Positions 8,638 through 17,550 of a stretch of 64,000 nt of DNA are shown piece after piece. Each line of letters opens with the position of its first letter. The stretch's first letter is position 1. The stretch covers positions 423,001 through 487,000 of the forward strand of contig JACKJC010000001.1 of assembly GCA_020638195.1 (NCBI GenBank), in the 5' to 3' direction. Source of the DNA: Methylobacteriaceae bacterium. GTDB taxonomy: Bacteria; Pseudomonadota; Alphaproteobacteria; Rhizobiales; Beijerinckiaceae. The notes under the pieces were generated by a model that saw only the letters and a list, made by a program, of their open reading frames with translations, was not told the origin of the DNA and did not search any database. The position numbers and the translations under genes are program-made.

Positions 8638-8664
8638 AAAAACGCCCCGCCGGAGCGGGGCGTT
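8635..8664 (-). terminator. Terminator of the Bax-inhibitor gene
   Basis: A perfect 10-bp stem (AACGCCCCGC / GCGGGGCGTT, loop CGGA) is followed on the minus strand by TTTTTT. It lies 22 bases after the stop of the minus-strand gene. On the plus strand the hairpin lacks a T-run and may stop DUF2794 transcription less well. Confidence 0.8.
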
Positions 8665-8685
8665 CTGCAAGCTTCTTTCGACAGG

Positions 8686-9456
8686 TCACTCGTTGCGGCT
8701 GCCGGTCAGCGACAGGATCGCCTGGAAGATGTTGACGAAGTCGAGATACAGCATCAGCGCGCCGTTGATCGACTTCTTCGTCGCCGTCTCGTGATCGTCG
8801 GAGGCGTAGTACATCTCCTTGATCGCCTGCGTGTCCCACGCGGTCAGACCCGAGAAGATCAGAACCGTCAGGATCGACAGTCCGAACTGGAACATCGAGC
8901 TCTGGACGAACAGGTTGACGAGGCTCGCGATGACGAGGCCGATCAGACCCATCACCAGGAACGAGCCGAACGCCGACAGGTCACGGCGGGTCGTATAGCC
9001 GTAGAGGCTCAGACCGCCGAAGGCGGCCGCCGTAATGAAGAAGGCGCGCGTCACCGAAGCCCCGGTGAAGTACAGCAGCACCGTCGACAGCGACAGGCCC
9101 ATCACGGCCGCAAAGCCGAGGAACATGTTACGCGCAGACGCCGCCGACATACGGTCGATCCGGAACGAGAAGATGAAGATGAACGCGAGCGGCGCGAGCA
9201 TCACCACCCATTTGAGCGGGCTCTGGTAGAGCGTCTGGCCGAACGGCGTCAGCACCATGCGGCCGGCCGCGCCGGTATTGACGACGCTCATCATATGCGC
9301 GCCGTAGGCGACGAGGCCCGTGACGCCGAGACCCAGCGTCATGTAGTTGTACACGCCAAGCATGTACGCGCGCAGGCCTTGATCGATCTGCTGTGCGCCG
9401 GCTTGGCCTACGCTCGTGCCCCAATGGGCGCCGGCGTTGCGGTCATAGTCGGACAT
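8686..9456 (-). CDS. Bax inhibitor-1 / YccA family membrane protein
   Basis: This 256-residue inner-membrane protein has about seven hydrophobic segments after a polar N-terminus of some 30 residues, with the order and spacing of the UPF0005 / TMBIM family. Bacterial members include a pH-sensitive calcium channel (YetJ) and the FtsH-associated YccA; which role applies here cannot be told. A strong ribosome site, GGAGGAGAG, precedes the ATG by about six bases. It is monocistronic, with its own terminator. Confidence 0.9.
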   Translation of the reverse strand: MSDYDRNAGAHWGTSVGQAGAQQIDQGLRAYMLGVYNYMTLGLGVTGLVAYGAHMMSVVNTGAAGRMVLTPFGQTLYQSPLKWVVMLAPLAFIFIFSFRIDRMSAASARNMFLGFAAVMGLSLSTVLLYFTGASVTRAFFITAAAFGGLSLYGYTTRRDLSAFGSFLVMGLIGLVIASLVNLFVQSSMFQFGLSILTVLIFSGLTAWDTQAIKEMYYASDDHETATKKSINGALMLYLDFVNIFQAILSLTGSRNE

Positions 9457-9582
9457 TTAACTCTCCTCCGCGGCTCCCCCGCCGCGCTGCTTTCGCGCAC
9501 ACAGGTGTGCAATGCCTCGAATATGATTTGCGGCCATGCCAAAGACAAGAAGGTCCGGGCATCGGCGTAAATGAACTTTCCG

Positions 9583-12123
9583 TCATAATTCGCGCAGGAC
9601 GCGGGCGGGTTTGGCGCCGAGTGTGCGCCATGTGGCCGCCAAGCCGAGCCCGATCGTCGTCAGACAGCCGATTGCGACAATGGCGGCCAGGCCCGGCCAA
9701 TCGAACACAAAGTCCAGTTTCATCAATCGCGTGACGATGAGTTGCGCGGCCACCGAGCCGGCAGCTAGCGCGAAAACCGATGTCGCGACGCCGAGCACGA
9801 GGAATTCGAGGAGGTAGGCGAGGATCAGCCTCCGCCGCGTCGCGCCGAGCATGCGCAGCACCACCGCATCGTAAAGGCGAGCGCGCTGGCCCGCCGCGAG
9901 CGCGCCGCCGAGCGTCAGCAGCGCGGTGACAAGCGTGACGGACGAGGCCGCCCGAACCGCGGTCGAAAGCTTTTCCGTCAGCGACAGCGCCTGCTGCAAC
10001 GCATCGCGCACCGCGAGCGTTACAACGGTCGGGAAAGCCTTGGATATGTCGGAGACCAGAGAACCGGCGGTTGCACGCCCCTCCGGCGGAAGCGTCATGG
10101 AAATCAGTTCGGTATGCGGCGCTCCGGCAAAAGTCGCCGGCGTGAAGACGAGAACGAAATTGATGCCGAAGCTGCGCCAGTCGACTTCGCGCAAATTCGC
10201 GATCTTGGCCGAAATCTCACGGCCCATGACATTGACCGCGATCTCGTCGCCAACGGTCAATCCAAGCCCGCGCGCGATATCTCCGTCGAGCGAGACGAGC
10301 GGCGGACCTTTGTAGTCCGCCGCCCACCAGCGGCCCGCCGTCACCTTGGAGCCGGGCGGCGGCTTCGCGGCATAGGTAATGCCTCTGTCGCCGTCGAGCA
10401 CCCAAGCGGCGTTCTGCTCCGCCTTCACTTCCTCGGCGCGCCTCGACCCGACGCGCACGATCCGCCCGCGCAGCATCGGGACCTCTTCGATCGTGGCGTC
10501 GGGTTGGCGGGTCTTCAGCATCTTGCGGAAGTCGGCGGCTTGGGCGCTCTGCACGTCAGCGAAGAAATAATCGGGCGTGCGACCGGGATCGCCGGCTTTC
10601 AACTGTCGTCGGACATTGCCATCGACGCCGACGATGACCACCAGCAGGGTCAGGCCGAGCCCGAGCGACGTGACGACAGACCGCGTGACAGCGCCCGGAC
10701 GCCGAATATTGCCGAGCGCGAGTCGCGCCGGCAGGTTGCGCACATTCGCGCCGAGCGCGGCGCCATGAGCCACCGCCCAGCCGACCGCGCGCAGCACGAC
10801 CGCCGAAGCCGCGACGCCGGCGATCGCCATCAAGGCGATCCGCTTTTCGCTGGAGAGCGCATAGACCAGCGCGATCATGGCCGCGAAGGCCACTAGCGCG
10901 CCGAAAATGTATCGCGCGCGCAGACGGCCGCCTTCCATGGTAGCACCCGAGCGGAAGAGGACGGCGACCGGCGTGTCATGCGCCCGACCGGCAGGAGCGA
11001 CGACAAAGGTCAGGGCGGACAGCAGGCCTATGGCCACACCCGCGACGATGGCGCGGCCCGAGAAAATCGGCTCGAAAGGCAGATTCAGCGCCGGGCCGGC
11101 GAAATGCGCCGCCACGAAGGGCGAAGCCGCTCCGACCGCTGCGCCGATCAACGCGCCGGCAAGCGCGATCAGCATCATCTCGACCAGAACAAGAGCAAAG
11201 GCCACGCCGCCCGGCGCGCCGACGGCCTTGAGGATGGCGATTGATTCGCGCTTGCGGTCAACGAAGGCGCCGACCGCGATCGACACGCCGACGCCGCCGA
11301 CGATCAGCGAGACGACTCCGATCAGAGCCATGAATTGCGTGAAGCGCTCGACGTTGCGCGTCAGTTGCGGCGACACGTTCGCGCGTGTGCGGGCGTCCCA
11401 CCCGGATTTCGGGAATTGCTTGAGTATGTCGTCAGCCAGCGCTTTCACGCGCGCATCGTCAACATCGGGATTTGCGAGCGACAGGCGAGCGACCCAACGC
11501 GTCAGCGACGCTGTCGACCCGAGGCCGCTTGCATCAAAACCGGCGCGCGAAATCATCACGCGCGAACCAAAGCCGATCCCGGTCGCGATCCGGTCCGGCT
11601 CCGAACGGATTTCGCCGCGCAGGACAAAATGCGCATTGCCTAGATCGAAGCGGTCGCCGATTCGCAGACCTGAACGGTCGATGAAGGCCGCGTCCGCGAC
11701 GGCGCCATAAAGAACGTCATCCTTCGCCAGCGCCCGGGAAAGCGGGGCCTGGGGCTCGAGCGCGATCTGCCCGACCAGTGGATAGGCATCGTCGACGACC
11801 TTGGCGTCGACCATGATCGCGCGATCGTCATGCGTTCGCGCCATCGCTCTCAGGATCGCGATCTCGGAAATCCGCCCCAGCGAGGTCAGATAAGCGCGTT
11901 CGTCGGGCTCCAGTACGCGAAGCGAGCGCGCAAGCGTCAGATCGCCGCCGAGCATCGAACGGCCCTGCATCGCAAATGATGCAAGCAGCGATTGCGAGAC
12001 GGCGTTGACGCTGGTGACCGCCCCGACGCCGATCGCGACGCAGACGAGAAAGACGCGAAAACCCTTGAGGCCGCCCCTCAGGTCGCGACGCGCAAACGAC
12101 AGGATGGTCGACAGCAACCTCAT
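9583..12123 (-). CDS. ABC transporter permease, YbbP-like (FtsX family)
   Basis: This 846-residue inner-membrane permease has FtsX-type transmembrane blocks: one N-terminal helix, a large extracytoplasmic domain, a central membrane block (about 260-470), a second extracytoplasmic domain and a C-terminal membrane block (about 725-840). This duplicated architecture is that of YbbP-type exporters, thought to act on lipids or other envelope substrates. Its start overlaps the ATPase gene stop by four bases (ATGA), so the two are translationally coupled. The substrate is unknown. Confidence 0.9.
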   Translation of the reverse strand: MRLLSTILSFARRDLRGGLKGFRVFLVCVAIGVGAVTSVNAVSQSLLASFAMQGRSMLGGDLTLARSLRVLEPDERAYLTSLGRISEIAILRAMARTHDDRAIMVDAKVVDDAYPLVGQIALEPQAPLSRALAKDDVLYGAVADAAFIDRSGLRIGDRFDLGNAHFVLRGEIRSEPDRIATGIGFGSRVMISRAGFDASGLGSTASLTRWVARLSLANPDVDDARVKALADDILKQFPKSGWDARTRANVSPQLTRNVERFTQFMALIGVVSLIVGGVGVSIAVGAFVDRKRESIAILKAVGAPGGVAFALVLVEMMLIALAGALIGAAVGAASPFVAAHFAGPALNLPFEPIFSGRAIVAGVAIGLLSALTFVVAPAGRAHDTPVAVLFRSGATMEGGRLRARYIFGALVAFAAMIALVYALSSEKRIALMAIAGVAASAVVLRAVGWAVAHGAALGANVRNLPARLALGNIRRPGAVTRSVVTSLGLGLTLLVVIVGVDGNVRRQLKAGDPGRTPDYFFADVQSAQAADFRKMLKTRQPDATIEEVPMLRGRIVRVGSRRAEEVKAEQNAAWVLDGDRGITYAAKPPPGSKVTAGRWWAADYKGPPLVSLDGDIARGLGLTVGDEIAVNVMGREISAKIANLREVDWRSFGINFVLVFTPATFAGAPHTELISMTLPPEGRATAGSLVSDISKAFPTVVTLAVRDALQQALSLTEKLSTAVRAASSVTLVTALLTLGGALAAGQRARLYDAVVLRMLGATRRRLILAYLLEFLVLGVATSVFALAAGSVAAQLIVTRLMKLDFVFDWPGLAAIVAIGCLTTIGLGLAATWRTLGAKPARVLREL

Positions 12124-12854
12124 GACGCCGCGGCAGCCTCTCGCGCGGCGACGACGCTCTCGACCGTGCCCGAATGCAGGCGCACGATATCGTCGCAGCG
12201 CGCGGCGAGCGACAGGTCATGCGTCACCATCACGAGCGTGCAGCCGCGTCGCGCGCGTTGCCCGAGCAGCAGGTCGATGATGCTCGCCCCCGTGTTTTCG
12301 TCGAGATTTCCGGTCGGTTCGTCCGCGAGCAGGATCGAGGGATCGCCGACGAGCGCGCGGGCAAGCGCCACGCGTTGCTGCTCGCCGCCCGATAGTTGCA
12401 ATGGATAGTGGGACGCGCGCTCCGCCAGCCCGACGGCCGCAAGCTCCGCCTTCGCGCGCGCGAAAGCGTCGCTGCGACCCGCGAGTTCGAGCGGGACGGC
12501 GACATTCTCCAGCGCCGTCATGGTCGGCATCAAGTGAAAGGACTGGAAGACGATCCCGATTTTCCTGCCGCGAAATTCCGCGATTTCGTCCTCGCCCATG
12601 GCGGTGATCGCACGGCCCTCGATTTCCACGGAGCCAGCGTCCGGTCGTTCCAGCCCGGCAAGCGTCATCAAGAGCGTGGACTTGCCGCAGCCGGACGGAC
12701 CGACGATGGCCGTCGCCTTTCCCCGGCGGAAGTCGAGCGTTATGTCTTTGAGGACTTCGACCCGCGTCGGGCCGGAACCGAGGCTCAGGCGTATGGACTT
12801 CAGCGCGATGGCCGTCCGGTCGTCGACGCCCGTGAGGAGTGTGGGATTTGGCAT
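12120..12854 (-). CDS. ABC transporter ATP-binding protein, YbbA-like
   Basis: This is the ATPase partner of the downstream permease. Walker A GPSGCGKST, signature LSGGEQQR, Walker B ILLADEPTGNLD and the switch histidine (VMVTHD) are intact. It belongs to the MacB/LolD/FtsE-like class. The frame can start 21 codons earlier at a GTG (12917), but that start would overlap the divergent esterase; the ATG at 12854 (MPNPTLL) gives 244 residues, normal for the family. Neither start has a strong ribosome site. Confidence 0.92.
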   Translation of the reverse strand: MPNPTLLTGVDDRTAIALKSIRLSLGSGPTRVEVLKDITLDFRRGKATAIVGPSGCGKSTLLMTLAGLERPDAGSVEIEGRAITAMGEDEIAEFRGRKIGIVFQSFHLMPTMTALENVAVPLELAGRSDAFARAKAELAAVGLAERASHYPLQLSGGEQQRVALARALVGDPSILLADEPTGNLDENTGASIIDLLLGQRARRGCTLVMVTHDLSLAARCDDIVRLHSGTVESVVAAREAAAAS

Positions 12855-12895
12855 GGTTGCGGTCGGGGTCTCGTCGAGCGGTCCGGAGGGCGGGT

Positions 12896-13573
12896 TTGGC
12901 GAGCGGAAGCACGACACATGGTGTCGCTAGGCTCTTACTTCAATTCGCCTGCCTCGTCGTGCTGAGCCTGTCTGCACAGGCCGCCAGGGCGAAGCCCGTC
13001 TCCATCGTCGCATTCGGCGACAGTCTGACGGCGGGCTATCAGTTGCCGTCCTCCGAGGCTTTCCCAAGCATGCTGCAGGCGCGGTTGCGCGCTGACGGCT
13101 TTTCGGTCGACATCGCAAACGCCGGCGTTTCCGGCGACACGGCCGCAGGAGGGCTTGCCCGGCTCGACTGGTCCGTGCCGGACGGAACCGACTTGGTGAT
13201 CGTCGAACTCGGCGCCAACGACATGCTACGCGGGGCGCCGCCCGCCGAGGCGGCGCGCGCGATCTCGCAGATCGTCGAGCGTCTTCAGGCGCGAAAGATC
13301 GCGGTGGTCCTCGCCGGCATGCGGTCGATCGGCAATTGGGGCGACGCCTACCGCGCGGAATTCGAGGCAATCTATCCTGATATCGCCAGGCGCTTCGATG
13401 TCCCGTTCTATCCGTTCTTCCTGCAAGGCGTCGCCGGCGATCGCGCCCTGACCCTGCAGGACGGCATGCACCCCAACAAGGCCGGCGTGGAGAAGGTTGT
13501 CGCCGAGTTTGCGCCTTTCCTCGAAACGGTCCTCACGACACGGTTCGGCGCGCGGGCGCAGGCTGCGAAGTGA
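12896..13573 (+). CDS. Secreted SGNH esterase/lysophospholipase, TesA-like
   Basis: This is a GDSL/SGNH hydrolase with a signal peptide (hydrophobic core LLLQFACLVVLSL, probable cleavage after AQAARA), placing it in the periplasm. Block I FGDSLTAGY supplies the serine, block II the Gly (GVSGDTAAGG), block III GANDML and block V DGMHPNKAG the Asp/His pair. The TTG at 12896 is chosen as start because GGAGGG lies five bases upstream; a GTG at 12839 also opens the frame. It is divergent from the YbbAP-type genes, a pairing also seen in E. coli (tesA-ybbA-ybbP). Confidence 0.9.
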   Translation: MASGSTTHGVARLLLQFACLVVLSLSAQAARAKPVSIVAFGDSLTAGYQLPSSEAFPSMLQARLRADGFSVDIANAGVSGDTAAGGLARLDWSVPDGTDLVIVELGANDMLRGAPPAEAARAISQIVERLQARKIAVVLAGMRSIGNWGDAYRAEFEAIYPDIARRFDVPFYPFFLQGVAGDRALTLQDGMHPNKAGVEKVVAEFAPFLETVLTTRFGARAQAAK

Positions 13574-13593
13574 ACTGAAGAAAGCCGCAAGCC

Positions 13594-14154
13594 ATGCCGC
13601 GTCTCTTCACCGGACTGGAAATGCCGTCGGACATCGCGACCGAGCTGAGCCTGCTGCGCGGAGGCCTGCCGGGCGCACGCTGGATCGAACCCGCAGATTA
13701 CCACCTCACCCTGCGCTTCATCGGAGACATACGGCGGGAGCTCGCCAACGACATCGCCGAAGGGCTGGCGACGATCGCGGCCGCCCCGTTCGCGGTGAAG
13801 CTCGAAAGGCTCTCGGTCTTCGGCTCCGACAAGCCACGCGCGCTTATCGCGCGCGCCGTCGACAGCGCGGCATTGACGGCCCTGCAACTCGAGCACGAGC
13901 GACTCGCCCGTCGGCTCGGCGCCCCGACGGAAAGACGCAAATTCACTCCGCACGTCACTTTGGCGCGGCTGCGCGGCGTCGATGCGCCGACCGTCGGGGC
14001 CTACATTGAAGCGCGCGGCGACATGCCGCCCCTGAGCTTCGAGGCGACGCGCTTCGTGCTCTATTCGTCGCGCGAATCGACCGGCGGAGGTCCCTACCGG
14101 ATCGAGGCCGTCTATCCCTTCGCGACCGCGCGTGCGCGCGGATGGGCGGACTGA
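13594..14154 (+). CDS. thpR: RNA 2',3'-cyclic phosphodiesterase ThpR (LigT)
   Basis: This is a 186-residue member of the 2H phosphoesterase superfamily, which opens 2',3'-cyclic phosphates on RNA. The two catalytic HxTx motifs are present as HLTL (about residue 37) and HVTL (about 115), at the expected spacing. It lies 20 bases after the esterase and is probably co-transcribed with it. Its 3' end overlaps the convergent xerC gene by 43 bases, so the last 14 residues are encoded in both strands. Confidence 0.92.
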   Translation: MPRLFTGLEMPSDIATELSLLRGGLPGARWIEPADYHLTLRFIGDIRRELANDIAEGLATIAAAPFAVKLERLSVFGSDKPRALIARAVDSAALTALQLEHERLARRLGAPTERRKFTPHVTLARLRGVDAPTVGAYIEARGDMPPLSFEATRFVLYSSRESTGGGPYRIEAVYPFATARARGWAD

Positions 14155-15095
14155 TAGGCCGACAGCAGCCGTTGCGTGTCGATCGCCGTATAGATTTGCG
14201 TCGTCGACAGCGACGCATGGCCCAGCAATTCCTGGATCGACCGCAAATCGCCGCCCCGGCCGAGCAGATGCGTGGCGAAGGAATGGCGAAGCGCGTGCGG
14301 CGTGGCGGTGTCCGGCAGACCGAGCGCGCCGCGCATCCGTTCGACCGCGAGCTGTATGATTCGCGGCGACAGGGGACCGCCGCGCGCGCCAACGAAGAGA
14401 GGCCCGCCGGGCGCCAGTTGGTAAGGACAAAGGTCGAGATAGACTTCGACCGCTCGGCGCACCGGCTCGATCACCGGCGCGCTGCGTGTCTTGCCGCCCT
14501 TCCCGAGCACGGTGACGACATCGCGCCGTCCTGTGGGGGCATCCGCCCGCGTCAAGCCCAGCGCTTCGGATATGCGAAGGCCGCAGCCGTAGAGGAGCGC
14601 CAGCACCGCGGCGTCCCGCGCGATGATCCATGGAGGGCGCGCCTCTCCGGCGCGCGAATCCGTATCGGATAGATCTCGCGCCTCGCCGACCGTCAGGGCC
14701 TTAGGCAGCCGCCGCGCGGTCTTCGGCGTCCGCACGCTGGCGAAGGCCGAGACTTTGGCGTAGCCTTCCCGCTCTAGAAAACGCAGAAAGGATCTGATCC
14801 CGGCAAGACCGCGAAGGAGCGATCGGCTACCAGCCCCCGCTTGGCGACGCGCGGCGAGAAACGCCCGCGCCTCCGCCTGGCTAAGTCCCGAAAGCTCGGT
14901 CAGCCCGACCGGCTTGCCAGTTCGTTCCCGGACGTAGTCCAGAAACTGTCGGAGGTCTCGCTCGTAGGCGTCGAGCGTCAGCTTGGCCATGCGGCGCTCG
15001 CCCGACAGATGGGAGACCCAACTGGCGATGAGCCCGCGCAACATGGCGTCGGCGGAGCGAACAAAACCTGACTCAGTCGCCGCGTCGCCTGTCAA
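14112..15095 (-). CDS. xerC: Tyrosine recombinase XerC
   Basis: XerC works with XerD at dif to resolve chromosome dimers. The protein has a SAM-like N-terminal core-binding domain and a catalytic domain in which the set is visible: Arg in GCGLRISEAL, Lys in LGKGGKTR, HALRHSF, the second His in LLGHASLSTTQ, and the Tyr shortly after (IYT). The frame starts with TTG at 15095 (327 residues); an ATG at 15044 would give 310 residues and is equally plausible. It is chromosomal and not linked to mobile genes. The 3' end overlaps thpR. Confidence 0.92.
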   Translation of the reverse strand: MTGDAATESGFVRSADAMLRGLIASWVSHLSGERRMAKLTLDAYERDLRQFLDYVRERTGKPVGLTELSGLSQAEARAFLAARRQAGAGSRSLLRGLAGIRSFLRFLEREGYAKVSAFASVRTPKTARRLPKALTVGEARDLSDTDSRAGEARPPWIIARDAAVLALLYGCGLRISEALGLTRADAPTGRRDVVTVLGKGGKTRSAPVIEPVRRAVEVYLDLCPYQLAPGGPLFVGARGGPLSPRIIQLAVERMRGALGLPDTATPHALRHSFATHLLGRGGDLRSIQELLGHASLSTTQIYTAIDTQRLLSAYQSAHPRARAVAKG

Positions 15096-15149
15096 AACCG
15101 TCTCTCTGGCAAGAATGCCCGACGATCCCGCGCCACGGTTAATGCAGGA

Positions 15150-15467
15150 TTACTGACCGGCCTTGATCTCGGCGACCGCAGCTGCCAGCAGCTCGTCCAT
15201 CGTGCGCCGGATCTGGTGTTCGGACTGCTCGACGCCGGCCTTGGCGAAATCAGCCGTCAGCTTGCGGATCACATCGTCGTCGCCGGCCTCCTCGAGGTCG
15301 GCCGCCATGACTTCCTTGAAATAGGCGTCGGCGTCGGTCCGGCCGAGCTTCTCGGCCGCCCAGGCCGCAAGACGCTTGTTGCGGCGGGCGGTCGCGCGAA
15401 ACTGCAGCTCCTCGTCGTGCGCGAATTTCTTCTCAAAGCTGTCTTCGCGCTTGTCGAAGGTCGTCAT
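15150..15467 (-). CDS. F1-ATPase inhibitor zeta subunit (DUF1476)
   Basis: This 105-residue, mostly helical, highly charged protein matches the alphaproteobacterial zeta subunit that inhibits ATP hydrolysis by F1Fo-ATPase through an N-terminal inhibitory region. The N-terminus MTTFDKREDSFEKKFAHDEE is characteristic. The frame extends 13 codons upstream, but the ATG at 15467 has GAGG seven bases ahead and matches the family. It is divergent from purC, a common arrangement in Hyphomicrobiales. Confidence 0.9.
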   Translation of the reverse strand: MTTFDKREDSFEKKFAHDEELQFRATARRNKRLAAWAAEKLGRTDADAYFKEVMAADLEEAGDDDVIRKLTADFAKAGVEQSEHQIRRTMDELLAAAVAEIKAGQ

Positions 15468-15609
15468 TTTCGGGCCTCGATTTGTGGCGCGCCGCGTGGG
15501 CGGCAAGGCTGGATACGGCCTTGATATAGCGATCCTCCGCGCGGGCGCCTAGCGCCTCGGACCACCGCTGTGTCGGGAAAAGGGATTTGAGCCGCCATAT
15601 CCGACGGTT

Positions 15610-15623
15610 CGGGTTGTAACCCG
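15610..15623. promoter_or_regulatory. Perfect 14-bp palindrome in the zeta/purC spacer
   Basis: CGGGTT-GT-AACCCG is a perfect 6-bp inverted repeat with a two-base centre, located 87 bases before the purC ATG and about 143 bases before the zeta ATG. Position and symmetry fit a dimeric-regulator operator. No regulator is identified. Confidence 0.3.
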
Positions 15624-15710
15624 CTCGGGAAAGCGATACGACCACTCGAAATTCCGCGTCGGGCCTTCTTTCGACGCGCAACGCTGTTTCTCTAACCACG
15701 GGCGCCCGTC

Positions 15711-16472
15711 ATGAACCGCCGTCGTCGCATCTACGAAGGCAAGGCCAAGGTGCTTTACGAGGGCCCGGAGCCCGGCACGCTCGTCCAGCATTTCAAGGAC
15801 GACGCCACCGCCTTCAACGCCAAGAAGCACGAAGTCATCGACGGCAAGGGCGTCCTGAACAATCGCATCTCGGAATTCATCTTCCAGCACCTCAACAACA
15901 TCGGGGTGCCGACGCATTTCATCCGCCGCCTCAACATGCGCGAGCAGCTGATTCGTGAAGTGGAGATCGTTCCGCTCGAAGTGGTCGTCCGCAACGTCGC
16001 GGCCGGCTCGCTGTCGCAGCGGCTCGGTATCGAGGAAGGCACGCAGCTGCCGCGCTCGATCATCGAATTCTACTACAAGAACGACGCGCTCAACGATCCC
16101 ATGGTGTCGGAAGAGCACATCACGGCCTTCGGCTGGGCGAGTCCTCAGGAGATCGACGACATCATGGCGCTCGCCATCCGCGTCAACGACTTCCTGTCCG
16201 GCCTGTTTCTCGGCGTCGGCATCCGTCTCGTGGACTTCAAGATGGAATGCGGCCGTCTCTGGGAAAACGACATGATGCGCATCGTCGTGGCCGACGAGAT
16301 TTCGCCCGACTCGTGCCGCCTCTGGGACATCAAGTCGAACGACAAGCTCGACAAGGATCGCTTCCGCCGCGACATGGGTGGTCTCGTCGAGGCCTACACT
16401 GAAGTCGCGCGACGCCTCGGCATTCTCCAGACCGACGATCCGCCGCGCTCGGGCCCCAAGCTCGTCCAGTAA
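15711..16472 (+). CDS. purC: Phosphoribosylaminoimidazole-succinocarboxamide synthase
   Basis: PurC joins aspartate to CAIR using ATP in the eighth step of purine synthesis. The 253-residue protein begins with the nucleotide-binding RRRIYEGKAKVLYEG segment and carries the SAICAR synthase signatures VPLEVVVRNVAAGS and VDFKMECGR. Length is typical. purS follows after 23 bases and purQ after a further 18, forming one operon. Confidence 0.97.
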   Translation: MNRRRRIYEGKAKVLYEGPEPGTLVQHFKDDATAFNAKKHEVIDGKGVLNNRISEFIFQHLNNIGVPTHFIRRLNMREQLIREVEIVPLEVVVRNVAAGSLSQRLGIEEGTQLPRSIIEFYYKNDALNDPMVSEEHITAFGWASPQEIDDIMALAIRVNDFLSGLFLGVGIRLVDFKMECGRLWENDMMRIVVADEISPDSCRLWDIKSNDKLDKDRFRRDMGGLVEAYTEVARRLGILQTDDPPRSGPKLVQ

Positions 16473-16495
16473 TTCCCGTCAATCCGGAAGCGAAC

Positions 16496-16735
16496 ATGAA
16501 GGCCAGAGTCGTCGTCACCCTCAAGAATGGCGTGCTCGATCCGCAGGGCAAGGCGATCGAAGGAGCGTTGAAATCGCTTGGCGTCGAAGGCGTCGCCAGC
16601 GTCCGGCAGGGCAAGGTCTTCGACCTCGAGATCGAGGGTCAGGACAAGGCCGCCGCCAGCGCCAGCTTGCAGGCAGCCTGCGAGAAGTTGCTCGCCAACA
16701 CCGTCATCGAAAACTTCAAGATCGACCTCGGTTGA
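16496..16735 (+). CDS. purS: FGAM synthase subunit PurS
   Basis: PurS is the small dimeric subunit that bridges PurL and PurQ in the three-part FGAM synthase. The 79-residue product has the typical start MKARVVVTLKNGVLDPQGKAIEGAL and the conserved VRQGK segment. Its presence agrees with the short type of PurL found downstream and the separate PurQ. Confidence 0.96.
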   Translation: MKARVVVTLKNGVLDPQGKAIEGALKSLGVEGVASVRQGKVFDLEIEGQDKAAASASLQAACEKLLANTVIENFKIDLG

Positions 16736-16753
16736 TCGCAAACCGGTGAGGCC

Positions 16754-17446
16754 ATGAAAGCCGCCGTCATTCTCTTTCCCGGCTCTAATCGCGAAGGCGA
16801 CGCCGCGCGCGCGTTGAAGCAGGCGACGGGCCGCCAGCCCGACATCGTCTGGCACGCCGACCACGACCTGCCGACTGGAACCGATCTTGTCGTTCTGCCC
16901 GGCGGCTTCAGCTACGGCGACTATCTGCGTTGCGGCGCCATCGCCGGCCGTGCGCCGATCATGGACGCCGTGCGCAAACATGCTTCTCGTGGCGGCTACG
17001 TCCTCGGCATCTGCAACGGCTTTCAGATCCTCTGCGAGAGCGGCCTGCTGCCGGGCGTGCTGATGCGCAACGCGAACCTGCATTTCGTCTGCAAGATGCA
17101 GCATCTGAAGGTCGAGCGCGCCGCCGCGCCATTCACCAGCGCATACAGGTCCGGCGAGGTCATCAAGGTTTGCATCGCGCACGGCGAGGGCAATTACGAG
17201 GCCGACGACGCCACCATCGAGACGATCGAAAAGGACGGCCGCGTCGCGTTCCGCTACTGCGACGAGAACGGGGCGCTCGGCGGCGGCGCCAATCCCAACG
17301 GCTCGCGCAACGATATCGCCGGCATCTATTCAGAACGCTTCAACGTGCTCGGCCTGATGCCGCATCCCGAGAATCTGATCGATCCGATGGTCGGCGGCGT
17401 CGACGGGCGCGGTATGTTCGCGAGCCTGGCGGCCGCAGCCGGCTGA
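16754..17446 (+). CDS. purQ: FGAM synthase glutaminase subunit PurQ
   Basis: PurQ is a class I glutamine amidotransferase that supplies ammonia to PurL. The nucleophile Cys sits in GICNGFQIL (about residue 86) and the His/Glu pair in MPHPE near the C-terminus; the oxyanion segment LPGGFSYGDYLR is also present. At 230 residues the length is normal. In this window purL is separated from purQ by the opposite-strand ompW gene. Confidence 0.97.
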   Translation: MKAAVILFPGSNREGDAARALKQATGRQPDIVWHADHDLPTGTDLVVLPGGFSYGDYLRCGAIAGRAPIMDAVRKHASRGGYVLGICNGFQILCESGLLPGVLMRNANLHFVCKMQHLKVERAAAPFTSAYRSGEVIKVCIAHGEGNYEADDATIETIEKDGRVAFRYCDENGALGGGANPNGSRNDIAGIYSERFNVLGLMPHPENLIDPMVGGVDGRGMFASLAAAAG

Positions 17447-17491
17447 TCAGGGTCAGCGCGCTGGACGGGGAACCCCGTCGATTTTTTTCAA

Positions 17492-17527
17492 TTCGCAAAT
17501 GAAAAGGCCCGGCTTTCGCCGGGCCTT
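17492..17527 (-). terminator. Terminator of ompW
   Basis: A 9-bp stem AAGGCCCGG / CCGGGCCTT with a six-base loop (17504-17527) is followed on the minus strand by TTCATTT, giving a short T-rich tail. It lies 23 bases after the ompW stop and probably also limits read-through from purQ. Confidence 0.7.
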
Positions 17528-17550
17528 CCGCTTTCCGTCTGAAGACGGGA

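Noticed and set aside
14112..15095. Tyrosine recombinase as sign of a mobile element
   Set aside because: Sequence is of the chromosomal XerC type; no cargo, direct repeats or other mobility genes nearby.
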